Of a stretch of 64,000 nucleotides of DNA, positions 35,324 through 46,089 are shown one piece after another. Positions within the stretch are counted from its first letter, which is position 1. Each line of letters opens with the position of its first letter. The notes beneath the pieces are model-generated. The model saw only the letters and a list, made by a program, of their open reading frames with translations. It was not told where the DNA came from and searched no databases. A program made the position numbers and the translations under genes. Source of the DNA: Cycas panzhihuaensis (lineage: Eukaryota > Cycadophyta); the NCBI GenBank assembly GCA_023213395.1, contig CM041465.1, positions 54,009,741-54,073,740 of the forward strand. Direction: 5' to 3'.

Positions 35324-36178
35324 ATGGAGAAGCTTATGCCTAAGGTTATCTTTAACGATAACAATTTCAATGAATGGAAGACTAATATGGAGCTTATTTT
35401 GATGGTGAACCAACTCTAGGGAATTACCAAGGCGAAGCTTGATTCAGTCCCACTTGACCATAAGGAGCGTATCAAACTTGAAGAGAAGCAATATATGGCT
35501 ATTGGATTACTGAAATGTTGATTGGCACCGGACTAAAGGGCTTTAGTTCATAATCTAAATGACCTAGTTGAGATTTGGACGAAGTTGTGTGATACATTTG
35601 AGAAGAAGAAGACAAATAGACCTCTTACTTTGATGTTGGAACTACTCAATTCAAAAGTTAAAGATGAGAATAATATTAACTCCTACCTGAATAAAATAAC
35701 CAACTTGAAGAACAAGCTAGAAGAGTTAAAGCAGAACTCGATCGATGATGCGCTCTTGTTTGCGATAATCATGTCGAAGCTGCCAACTATGTTCGCCACA
35801 TTCATTTATGGTAGAGACGAATTGATAGAGGCAGAAACTTTTGACGGGTTCAAAAACCTAATTCTAGCGGAGGATGCCAAGCTTAAACATCATGGTTTGC
35901 TTAGAGGTTTTGGTTCAAGTTAGGCCTTAGCCATGAAAACTTAGAGGAGGGAGGCCTCTAAGGAGGAGAAGATCACACAAAGGTCTAGAGAAAGCTCTCA
36001 AGACAAGAAGAAGATTAATGGAAAGTGCAATTACTATAAGAAGGATGGCCACTGTGAGAAGAACTGTTGGTTCAAATGTCATGACAAGCGCAAAGGTAAC
36101 CAGGATGATAAAGGAAAGAGTGTTATTGCTCATTGTGTCCAAGCACAGACCTTGTCAGCTGAATTAGATCAGAGAGAC
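35324..36178 (+). pseudogene. Copia gag relic
   Basis: The ATG at 35324 gives MEKLMPKVIFNDNNFNEWKT, the usual copia gag start. The largest open piece (35585-35923, 112 codons) is the UBN2 helix-rich region (LCDTFEKKK, LKNKLEELKQ). The zinc knuckle at 36026-36067 reads CNYYKKDGHCEKNC: the second Cys of CX2CX4HX4C is Tyr, so RNA binding would be impaired. In-frame stops occur at about 35418, 35518 and 35922. Confidence 0.88.
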
Positions 36179-36560
36179 TATTGGGTACTAGATTTTGGAG
36201 TGCAGAAGCATATCTCTTACTAGAGGTGAAACTTTGATACGTTGAATGCAAATCAAAGTGGTACTCAAATCATTCTTGGATATACTCGTGTGTTGCGAGT
36301 AGATGGTATCAATGACATTTCCATTGCAGGAGGAAAGTTTTCCGTGGTATATTATGTATCCAAGATGCAGTTAAACCTTCTATCTACTTGGAAGATCTGA
36401 AAACAAGGTATGAAAGTGAAGCTCTATGATGATAAGTGCTTGATAAAGGACCTAAAATAGAACTTTTCTGTCATAGCTACTAGGAAAGTCAGGGACAACT
36501 TCTGGGTGTTTGAAAAGTTTTAATCTTAGAAGAAGTCCTATGCCTTTATTGCCAGTGTAG
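36179..36560 (+). pseudogene. Copia aspartic protease relic
   Basis: Active site WVLDFGVQKHIS at about 36182-36217, where the family has WVLDSGA..H: Ser of the D-S-G triad is Phe. The blocks FSVVYYVSKMQLNLLST follow as expected. Stops are at about 36222 and 36400. Confidence 0.85.
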
Positions 36561-37330
36561 ATGATGAAAGTAAACTATGGCACAATTGCCTTGGGCACCT
36601 TAATTACATGAGTATTGCATTACTGAGGTTGAATATGGTGGAAGGACTACCATTGGTTACCTGCTCAGATGGTGTATGCAATGGATGCATGTATGACAAG
36701 CATCATCGCTATCCTTTTGCTTGGGATAACACTTGGAGAGCCAAGGAGAAGTTGGAGCTTGTGCACTTAGACATTATGGGACCACTCCCAAACCCTTCAA
36801 TATCAAGAGCTCAATATACACTTATGTTTATAGTTGATTACACTAGGAAATCTTGGGTTTATTTTCTTAAGAACAAGTTAGACGTATTTGATCGCTTCCG
36901 TGAGTAGAAAGCGATGGTTGAAAATGAAAGTGATAAGAAAATAAAAACTTTACGAAGTGATAATGGTAAGGAATATGACAATAATGCATTCAATCAGTTC
37001 TGCCACAACCATGGTATAAAGCGGGAGTTTACAGTCCTATATACCCCACAATAGAATGGAGTTGCTAAAAGAAAGAACTGTACCATGATGGAGATGGCGA
37101 GGTGTATGGTGCATGCTAAAAACCTGCCACCGAAGTTTTGGGCAGAAGCTGTGGCGACTGTTGTTTATATTTTAAATTAGGTACCCACTCAGGCAATTCG
37201 CAACATGACCCTCGAAGAGAAATGGACTGGTTGAAGCCTACCATTAGCCATTTGAGAACATTTAGGTGAATAGCATACACCCACATCCCTAATGATACCC
37301 ATAAGAAGCTAGATCAAAAGAGTCTGAAGT
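36561..37330 (+). pseudogene. Copia integrase relic
   Basis: HHCC zinc site present (LWHNCLGHLN near 36578; CNGCMYDKH near 36680). The first Asp is in LDIMGPLP (36770-36772) and the second in LRSDNGKEY (36959-36961). The third catalytic residue, Glu of NGVAERKN, is Lys here (NGVAKRKN, near 37060-37085), and a stop precedes it. Open piece 36608-36907 covers the zinc region and first Asp. Confidence 0.88.
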
Positions 37331-37338
37331 GCATATTC

Positions 37339-37713
37339 ATGGGGTATTACATGGAGAACAAAGCCTATAAACTATGGAATCCACAGGGGGAGAAGATTAT
37401 GGTTAGTCAGGACGTTAAATTTGATGAATCATCGACATATCATGATGAAAGAGCATCAGGGGAGCCTTTTTACCCTCCCCTTCTCCCATTCCTAGATTCT
37501 TCAAGCGAAGAGGATGATGAACTAATCGCTATAGCACTTAAGGAAGGAGGACCAAGTGAGATGCATAATAGTGAGGAACTGCCACAAGTAGAAGTACCTC
37601 TAGCAATGGGTCCTTCTATACCTTTGTGGGCAAGGAAAACTCTTGAAGGTTCTGGTGTGGCAATGCAAACCCTTACTGATGATAGACGAACCAGAAGTCA
37701 ACATGCTAGTTGA
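37339..37713 (+). pseudogene. Integrase C-terminal and linker region
   Basis: Open for 124 codons. It begins MGYYMENKAYKLWNPQGEKI, the copia 'GY....KAY.L..P' block. An acidic Ser/Glu/Pro-rich linker leads to RT. No catalytic role is expected; it joins integrase to RT in the polyprotein. Confidence 0.8.
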
Positions 37714-37789
37714 ACTCTACTGGTCGACACCAATGACTCTAGTGATCCTGAATCATTTGCTGAAGCGGAAGGAGATCCAAGATAGAGAG

Positions 37790-38619
37790 CTACAATAGAG
37801 GAAGAATATGATTCTCTTATGAAGAATGATACATGGGATTTGGTTCCACTACCTCCATCGAAGAATCTTGTTGGTTGTAAGTGGGTCTATAAGACAAAGT
37901 TCTGCTCAGATGGATAGGTGGACAAGTATAAGGCTAGACTTGTTGGGTAGGGATTCAAGCAGAAAGAAGGAATTGACTATGAGGAGACATTTACACTAGT
38001 CACTAGAATGACAATGGTCTGCTTACTCATTTCCTTAATAGTTTCATTAGATTGGGAGTTACACTAGATGGATGTTAAGTCTGCATTCCTTAATAGGGAT
38101 ATAAAGGAGGAGATATACATGTCATAGCCTCTGGGATTTATTAAGGATGGCCAGGAGCATCTTTTTTGCCATTTGAAGAAATCAATATATGGTCTGAAAC
38201 AAGCACCCCATGCTTGGTATGAGAAGATGGATACCAAGTTGAAAGTTGAAGGTTTTAAAATTTTAGAACTCGACCCAAACCTATATGTGAAAAGAAGAGG
38301 GACTTCTGTAGTTCCTTGCGTGGTGTATGTGGATGGTCTAATCATTAGCAGTAATCATGGCAAGGCTATAGCCGAAGTCAAATCTAATTTAGGAGCTTCA
38401 TTTGACATGACAGATCTTGGGAAACTGCACTATTTCTTAGGCATTCAGATTAGGCATATGGAAGATAGGATCATATTGGTACAATCATATTATGTGAAGA
38501 ACTTACTAGAGAGATTTAGGATGCAACACTCTAAACCTGTTGCAACACCATGTGTCAAAGGCATAAGATTGCAGAAGGATATGGCCCAACCTTCTGTAGA
38601 TGGCACAATGTATCGTTAG
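37790..38619 (+). pseudogene. Copia reverse transcriptase relic, catalytic Asp lost
   Basis: Landmarks in order: CKWVYKTKF, YKARLVG, FTLVTRMTM, MDVKSAFLN, IYGLKQAPHAWYEKM (38188), then YVDG at 38326-38337 where the enzyme requires YVDD, then DLGKLHYFLGIQI (38413). The second Asp of the metal-binding pair is replaced by Gly through a single A-to-G change, which alone would abolish activity. Stops also occur in the N-terminal half. Confidence 0.92.
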
Positions 38620-39311
38620 TTGGTAGGGAGTCTCATTTATTTGACTCATACCAGGCTAGATATTGCATATACTGTTGGATTAATTTCCTACTATATGCAG
38701 AATCCACATGAGACTCATTTAGTGGTAGCAAAGCGAATTTTAAAATATCTAAAGGGGACAATCAATTTTGGTCTTGAATACTGCAGAGGTGAGAAGATTA
38801 GGTTGCATGGCTACATGGATGCTGATTGGGGAGGAGATTCTGACAATCAGAGTCCACTACTGGATACCTGTTTAGTATTGGCAATGGATTTGTTTTGTGG
38901 TAGTCGAAGAAGCAGCAGGTAGTGGCACTATCTTCTACAGAAGCAGAATATCAAGGACTCAATGCTAGTGTGAAAGAAGCAGTATGGTTGTAAGGTCTCT
39001 TAGAATTTCTTGATGTTTCCAATGGACATTCGATTCTCTTTGTTGATAATCAGAGTACCATTCATCTATTGAAGAATCCAAAGTTTCATGCGCATACAAA
39101 GCATATCGAGATTTAGTACTATTATATTTGTGAGCTGATCAAGTCAAGAAAATTGCAGGTCGACTATTATCTAAGTGAATTACAACTTGCGGACGTGTTT
39201 ACCAAGCCACTCACTGAAGACCAATTCATAAAGATACGTACCAGATTAGGACTTATCGATGTTATCCTTGAGGGAGGATGTATCAATAAGGATAAAGAAG
39301 CTGTAGGATAG
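38620..39311 (+). pseudogene. Copia RT thumb and RNase H relic, pol end
   Basis: Continues with VGSLIYLTHTRLDIAY and ILKYLKGT (connection), then HGYMDADWGGD, the RNase H start. A frameshift after this disrupts the TSGY block. LSSTEAEY-like and DNQSTIHLLKNP blocks appear in other frames, followed by LADVFTKPLTEDQF near 39187. The pol frame ends at TAG 39309-39311. Confidence 0.88.
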
Positions 39312-39368
39312 TCCCAGCCTTCATGATAACTCAACTGCTACATGTTGTAGGTTCCCCACATTCACATT

Positions 39369-39377
39369 AAGGAGGGA
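39369..39377 (+). promoter_or_regulatory. Polypurine tract of the plus-strand copia
   Basis: AAGGAGGGA immediately precedes the TGTTAGC start of the 3' LTR. Confidence 0.85.
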
Positions 39378-39734
39378 TGTTAGCATGGCAGTTAATTATT
39401 AAGCCACTTAATTAATGTTAATGTGGTTTAATTATGTCAAAATGTGTGAGCAAAAAGATGCAATTTATTTGGAGGGTCACAACCCTAAACAGGTGACACC
39501 TCTTGGAGAATATATATGTCATGAGGCCTTGTGTATTCATCATCCAAGTTTATTGTGTAATAATCGATGATCCCTTGAGGATCCTTTTATGGTAGGTTTT
39601 TTCTCGAAAGGGTTTCCCATGTATATCCTGTATTCTGTGCATCTGTTTTCTATATTTTCAATTTGTTGCTTGCTGTGTATGGTTAAAGATCTTATAGTTG
39701 AGAACATCTGTGTATGATTTCATATTCTCGAACA
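39378..39734 (+). repeat. 3' LTR of the plus-strand copia
   Basis: 357 bp, TGTTAGCATGGC to CTCGAACA, followed by the ATCAT target duplication. Confidence 0.95.
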
Positions 39735-40029
39735 ATCATGAAGGGGAAATTTGGTACCATAGTTATCACTCATTAATAGGTGATAGCATAATAATACATC
39801 CATCATTATTTAACATATATCGTCAACAAAATAAACACAACATTTCATTAAAACATGGCCTAATACATATAAAATGAACTTAAATAAATCATTTTCATAT
39901 GAAACATACAAGGAACGTATTAAAAGTGATAAAGATCAATAATCAGGCTAGGTTTTAGTGAAACATCTCTAAAGCAATAGAAGTGGATGAGAAAAATATA
40001 GGCTCTTGACTTTGACATAATATATAACA

Positions 40030-40960
40030 AAGGCATGTTAAATGTGGTAGTTGATACTCTATGTTAAAAAGATGAAAAACTCTACCAATGTATAGTCTTA
40101 ATGCTAGAACCATTATGGGTAATGGAAATACAATTAGAATATACCTAGGATATATAAATATAATAAATAATTCAAAGAACCCAACATGGGGATAAAAATA
40201 AATGACATCTTGTGGTATAAAGGAAAGATATTCATAGGAGAAAAATCATCATAAAGTCCAAAGTTTTAGAAGAAGCCTGTGTAGTTCCAATAATAGGATA
40301 TGCAGGTTTATTTAAAATATCTCTTAGAACTAAATAATCATTATTTTAGGAAGTAATAAAAAAATGCTCTAGAAATTTATTATAGAATGATTAGTTTATT
40401 AGGCAAACAAATATAAATTCAAAGCTTCCCCAAGATTGTTGTAACCTTTATCCATCCCATAATAGAAATGAAAAACTATTAGTATAGATTTATAATAGGA
40501 CTACTTAAGTTAGAATTGAAAGATACTATATATATAATGGTAGATTATCTAATAAAATTCACTCACTTTATGCCTATTCAATCCACATATAAAGCTCCTC
40601 AATTAGTAGAGATATATATGAAAAAAATACATAAACTACATGGTTTCCTTTATACTATTATCAATGATTGGGTTTCCTAATTCTTGAGTTACTTATAGTA
40701 GGAGATGTTTAAATGGGTTAGCATGAAGTTAACAATGAGCATTAGTTATAATTTATAGATAGATGGTCAAATTAAGGCAATTAATAAATGCTTGGAAAGT
40801 TAGTCAAGGAACTAAGTGGTTGATAAGTGAAACTCATAGGAAAAATGGCTACACTAAGCTAAAGCTTGCTACAATGCCTTTTGAGGTGGGCCATCCTAAG
40901 AACCTCAAATAAGAGGAGAAGTGATCTTCTCAAAGGTAACTAAGGTGATAAGTCTTAATT
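40030..40960 (+). pseudogene. Ty3/gypsy integrase relic (chromovirus-like)
   Basis: Despite dense stops the plus strand reads the gypsy order. KGMLNVVVDTLC corresponds to the RNase H-integrase linker (family 'KG..NVVADALSR'). Next comes GYAGLFKISLRTK (zinc domain, 'GH.G..KT....'), then KYKFKASPRLLQ-like sequence, VDYLIKFTHFMPI (first catalytic Asp), a damaged 'SDRG..F' as INDWVS (second Asp), MSISYNL-IDGQIKAINKCLE (family 'YHPQTDGQTE..N'), and W/A..CYNAF. The zinc-site His and Cys are mostly lost. No LTR could be attached to it. Confidence 0.75.
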
Positions 40961-43400
40961 GATCCTCAACACTCTTGTAAATATAAGAGAGATATCTTTC
41001 TATATATATGCTAAAGAAGGAAATCTAATTAACTCCTAACTATTTACCAACTAATTAATAATAATAAAATAAAATAAAATAAAACTTAAACAAACAAACA
41101 ATCCCGAAATATTTCTCATAGAGGAGATAAGAAACTATATAAACACTTCTAATAAGTGGAAGGATTACCCCACAATATGATGTGCTAGGTTCCCTATCAA
41201 CTAATCACTTAAGGCCTCCTAGAGATGTGATCTACTATAGACTTCTACCCAAATATAAAAGAGAAGGTTACACTATGATAACTATAGATTAGGAGGATTG
41301 ATAAGTGAAAAGACTTAAAAGATCTCAAACACTAGATTAATAACCCTATTAAGAGTTAGCTACTAGGGACTTCCTCACTTGATGATGATCCACTCATGAA
41401 AGGGGATGGCACGAGGATACTTGTATCCAATTTTGGTGAGTCTTACATACTTAGAGGTGAATGAAGAAGAAAGGAGTCACTCTCGACCCAAAGTATGATA
41501 GGAAACCATTACCTTTGGAGTTTGAAACATGGTATGGAAGTAATAATCTTTAAGAAGGCTAGGTTTGTATGTTGAGGATGTTAAGTGCTAATCAATCAAA
41601 TCTTTCCTTATAAAGAGAAGGCTTTGTTCTTGAGGAAGAGTGATCTTGTACATTGGGGGTGCCAAATCTCAATCGATCAATAACACTCTTATAGTGAGAA
41701 TGAGACCTAACCTAGAGGGAACAAATAATGTCATACATCTATGATGTAACCTAGCATGTCTCTTTTGTTAAATGAAGTCAACACATACCTAAATTATGTT
41801 CACACTATGCAATCAATAAAAGCAAGGAAGTATATTCATCCTAATGTATCTATATACATATGCAAACCCTAATGCTTTTTTTTTTCTTTAATTTAATTGC
41901 CTTAAGATGCAATTGTTAGAAATCATACTATGTCCTTTTGTTTCACTTATATTTATCCTAATTGCTGTTCTTTTAACCACTTTTGTCTTTTGTATTTGCA
42001 AATTAGGAAAATAGTACAACTATGTATGAGTCACCTCTCACTTTTCTAACAAAAGCATGTATAAGGAATAAATAAGTACAACCTCTTTCTCTTTTCTAAA
42101 CTTAAAGCCACATGGCATTAAAACACTTGAGAAAATAAAAGATAAATGCATGAAATTATTGATTTCATTTCCCTTTTTATGTTTTAATTATAAGAGAGAG
42201 GAGAAGGTTTATGCTAGGAATGACTAACTTTAAAAGAGGGAAGGTGAAAGAAGAAGGTACCTTTTACCTTTTTAAAAACTTAGCAATTGGAGCCTCTAAT
42301 AATTCAACTAAAAAAAAAAAAAAAGGAAGTGAGCATATGAAGCATAATAAAATCTATCTCAAAACGTGTAGCTTCAAATAAGAGAGAAAGGAAGAGAGTA
42401 AGAAAGGTATCCTCAATCCTATGGATAAAAGGACTTAGAACCTTTATTTAGTTTCTTTAATAAGTCACCCTATCCTTCTAAGGAAAGTTCAACAACATTT
42501 AGGATATATTAATGAACTTTCCTTCACTTATGGGAATAAACCTATATGAGAAGTTAGACTTTAAGCTTAATTCCAAATAGCTGTTGTTGGAGTTGAGCTT
42601 AAATTCTAACTCCTCACATAGGTTCATTCCTATGTGAACCTATGTTTTGGCCCTCTTTTCTTAACAAATGGAAGGGTATTTATAAAAGGAAATAGGAGGA
42701 GTGGTTGGAAAAAACTTATGGGATGTTAATCCATGGTTTTTTCAGTAAAGATCTTTATAGTGGGAGATAACTAATTTTGTTTCTTTTTTTAGGTGTAAAT
42801 AGTAAAAATTATGGTTAATTTTAAAAATTATGATCAATTTATAACTAAAATTATGGTTTGCTTAATAAACTATAGTCCACTTTATAAGCAATAATCCACT
42901 TCATAAATTATGGTTTTCATGTTTGACCATAGTTTATTAAGTACATCACGATTTTGAACAACCTAAAAATTGTAGTGAATAGTTAAAATTGTGGTCTATG
43001 AAATTCTTTAAAGTGATATTAAAAAGATAAAAAATTTTAAAACTTAAGCCAACTTATCATCTAAAGGCATTAAAGTAGGCCAATGAGGAGTCAAATAGAG
43101 TAAGATCATCATTCATAGATGTGGAGAAAAAAAAGACTAATTAACAAATCAAAGGTTCATAAAATTATAAAATAATAAGGAAAAAAAATGGACCAGTGTC
43201 CTGGAGCAAGCTTAAAGGTGTTGTATAAGTTCTTATGTTATGATCTATACATATAAGCAATGATAGAATGAGTGCAAATACAATCATATAAAACATGGTA
43301 TAATTCTTCTTATGATTATTCCATTAAAATGAGGAAAGAACTAAATGAAGTTGTAGTTTATCAAACATTGCATAAAAAGGGGATTTATCATAGGAGATTA
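40961..43400. other. Unassigned AT-rich repeat-like sequence
   Basis: No coding frame. 'gtgatctt...aatcgatcaataacactctta' near 41640-41695 resembles 'gtgatctt...taattgatcctcaacactctt' near 40918-40978, hinting at two LTR-related copies. 'gggggtgccaaat' at 41657-41669 would be an Asp-type PBS on the minus strand. A poly-A run lies at 42311-42326. 42790-43000 repeats 'aaattatggt'-like words. Confidence 0.35.
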
Positions 43401-45113
43401 GGTTTAGGTAATATTGAAATCATATAAATAAGCATCCTTAAAAGTATCTCGAGAGGAAAAGTTAAGCCCCAAGTTTTATAGTCCATATCTAGTGAAGTAG
43501 AAAGTTGGGTAAGTTTGTATAACTATGACTAGGTGTTATAGTTCAAGGAGTACCTAATTTTTTTTACTCTATTTTAATTTTTGATGACATATTAATAGTC
43601 TTTTTAGTATAACTTTATCATATAGAGATATAATTAATTGTTTTTAGTTGCATTAGAAAGAGGGTTAAGATATGGATATAACAAGTGGTTGCGAGGTATA
43701 GAGTGAAGCTTACATGATAGGGATTTTAATTAATAAATTTGAATAAGAAGTTTTTGGCATACTAAATGTTATACCTTTTAAGTTATTCAAAACATGATTT
43801 GGAAATATTTTATGATTTTGAAGGCTTTTAAATTTATATTAATATAAATAGATGGTTAATGATGAATTGGAGCAAAACTCTAGTTAAAATTTTAGCAAAA
43901 ATAAGATAAATATCTTAATTTATGATACATTGAAGGTTCAAAATTAAGGTGTGAAGCATATGAGAAAATGTTTAATACTGGATGTAAGATACATAAGGTA
44001 CATGCATGCTAGACTTAATGAAATTAATCCTACTAATGTATATAATACATTTGATGTAGTGTAATGACCAATTCTAATCTAATGAATTTGACATAAGTTG
44101 ATGGAAACTTGATGAATAATTAACTAATTTAGTATATGGTTGAATGAATGAGGATACGCTTGATACCACTTGATTATTTGAGAAATTGATGTTCCTTATA
44201 TATTATTGATGGTTGGGTTTATGATGTTAAATAACTTTATATTTACCCACTTAATACAAGACAAGGAAGAAGCCTTATAAATTTATTTATTAAAATTAAT
44301 AATAATGATTGTAGTTTATCCATAAATCAAGGTTCAACTATTGAGGAGTCTAGTTAATATATGTTTTCTAGTTAGAAATTTGATTACTGTGTATGATAAG
44401 AGGCATGGAAACACATTATTATATATTATCTTATTGTAATTAGCTTGGCATACTAGGTGGTGTGTCTTATTCCTCGATTTAATTGGTTGAGAATTGGGAT
44501 TAAAAAGATAGGTTTCTAATAAAGTTATAAAAGTATGTATAGAATCATTAATGGAGATAGAATATACACATATGATAAGAAAGAGATAAAAAAGATTTAT
44601 GAGTTAATTTTGTACAACATATTTGATTAACAATAGTATCTTATTTTTATTTTATGAATCTAATGATCCACGTATGAAACATCATAAATGACAAATGATT
44701 ATAGAAATTGGTTACCCGTGTATTTTGATGGATGGTTACTATTTTATATGGACATTATTGAATTGGTTGATTAATGATTTGATAAGTTTGTTTTTGCATC
44801 TTATAAGTGAAAGATATAAAGTTAATGAGTAGAACAAATTCATATATCATGACAAGTTCAGGGTCATGAGTTGTGATTATTTATTTGATTAATTGATGGA
44901 ATTATAGATGGTAATCTATGATATGATATGGTTATGATATGATAAAATTTACTTATAGGAGACAAGTATGATGAAGATAGGTTTAATAGATTGATTTATA
45001 GGTGATAGAAGTAAAATGAGATATAGATGAGTAGGTGATTTGACATGAAGATACAATATAAAGCCACATGATAAAGTCAATTAAAGATGTATAAATGAAA
45101 CATTAAGGAGGAG
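43400..45113 (+). other. Relic related to the non-coding LTR element
   Basis: Sequence near 44690-44760 ('ttggttacccgtgtattttgatggatgg') is close to 9755-9785 of the non-coding element, and weaker similarity extends on both sides. It ends at a purine tract 'aaggaggag' (45104-45112) followed by a TGTTGGAATATTTAG start. It is a second family member or a close cousin with a different LTR. Confidence 0.5.
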
Positions 45114-45300
45114 TGTTGGAATATTTAGTTTTATGAAAATCAATATAATATTTAATTAATAGGTCAAGTGATCAAATAATCATTAGTAGATATGAAAGGT
45201 TTCCCACATATATAGTTGTTGTATTAGCATGATATGAATTGTTGGTATATAAGGTGATAAACTTATAAATATATACATATATTAATTTAATAATTAAGAT
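45114..45300 (+). repeat. Probable 3' LTR start of that relic
   Basis: Begins TGTTGGAATATTTAG right after the purine tract. The partner 5' LTR is not visible and the right end is unclear, so extent is approximate. Confidence 0.4.
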
Positions 45301-45632
45301 TTAATAGAGAGCGAAGCTTTGAAGGAAGGATAGATCTAGGGAATAAATCACTCACATGTACACAATGGCAATAGAGAATGAAAAAGAGATGAGAACAAGA
45401 TATAAGAGCAAAGCTTGGAGGTATGAATAAATAATGACTCCCTTATTGAGATTTTGCCTGTTATAAGGGTGAGTATTGGGGTTAGGATTTTTCTACCTAA
45501 TGACATAAACCTAAAATTACATCTAAATGCACATAAAGCACATTTCACTAAGAGACTAATGCTAATAATATATCCTAAGATCACTTAATTAACCTACATA
45601 AATGACCTTGATACGTTAACCTCGTTTAATCC
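45301..45632 (-). repeat. Probable 3' LTR of the truncated minus-strand copia
   Basis: Lies on the far side of the minus-strand polypurine tract at 45632-45642. Only one LTR of this element is in the window, so boundaries are inferred. Confidence 0.35.
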
Positions 45633-45642
45633 CCCCCTTAAT
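45632..45642 (-). promoter_or_regulatory. Polypurine tract of the truncated copia
   Basis: On the minus strand this is a run of TAAGGGGGGG, about 450 bases downstream of the pol end, as expected before a 3' LTR. Confidence 0.6.
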
Positions 45643-46089
45643 GGTAGAAGGTCTTTGAGAAAATCTATTCTATGAGATATTTATTTCAGCCTCGTTATTA
45701 CATTAAAATTTTAAATGACACTTTTGTGGGAAAACCCTCATAGGGAATAAAGACCTATGGACTTTCTAAGATCTGTAGCCCCTTTTATAAATCAAAATGA
45801 TGAAGGTGGCTCTTGATATAGCCTAATAGATAACTAGTTTAAATGTGCAACTTGATTTGCTAAGTCTCCATATACCATTTAGTCATCTTTTATGCCCTTT
45901 TAGGTTTTCACAGGTTCCAATTTCCCAAAGCTAATATAGCATTTATCCTTCTATACCCATATGGGGTTTTTACAAATATGATAGAGCAAAGACTTACTCT
46001 TATTCTTCTATCCCCACAAAGGGCTTTCATGAATAGAATAGAGTATGATGATCATATTTCCATCTTCTTTGATTAATTAAAGATGGAGG

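Larger units (their letters stand above)
33443..39734 (+). mobile_element. Full-length but inactive Ty1/copia element
   Basis: Complete from LTR to LTR, with 357-bp LTRs, PBS, PPT and flanking ATCAT target duplications (33438-33442 and 39735-39739). The domain order gag, protease, integrase, RT, RNase H places it in Ty1/copia, and motif style suggests the Tork/Tnt1-like group. Many stops, frameshifts and active-site changes make it dead. The LTR pair differs at roughly one base in twelve, so it is an old insertion. Confidence 0.95.
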
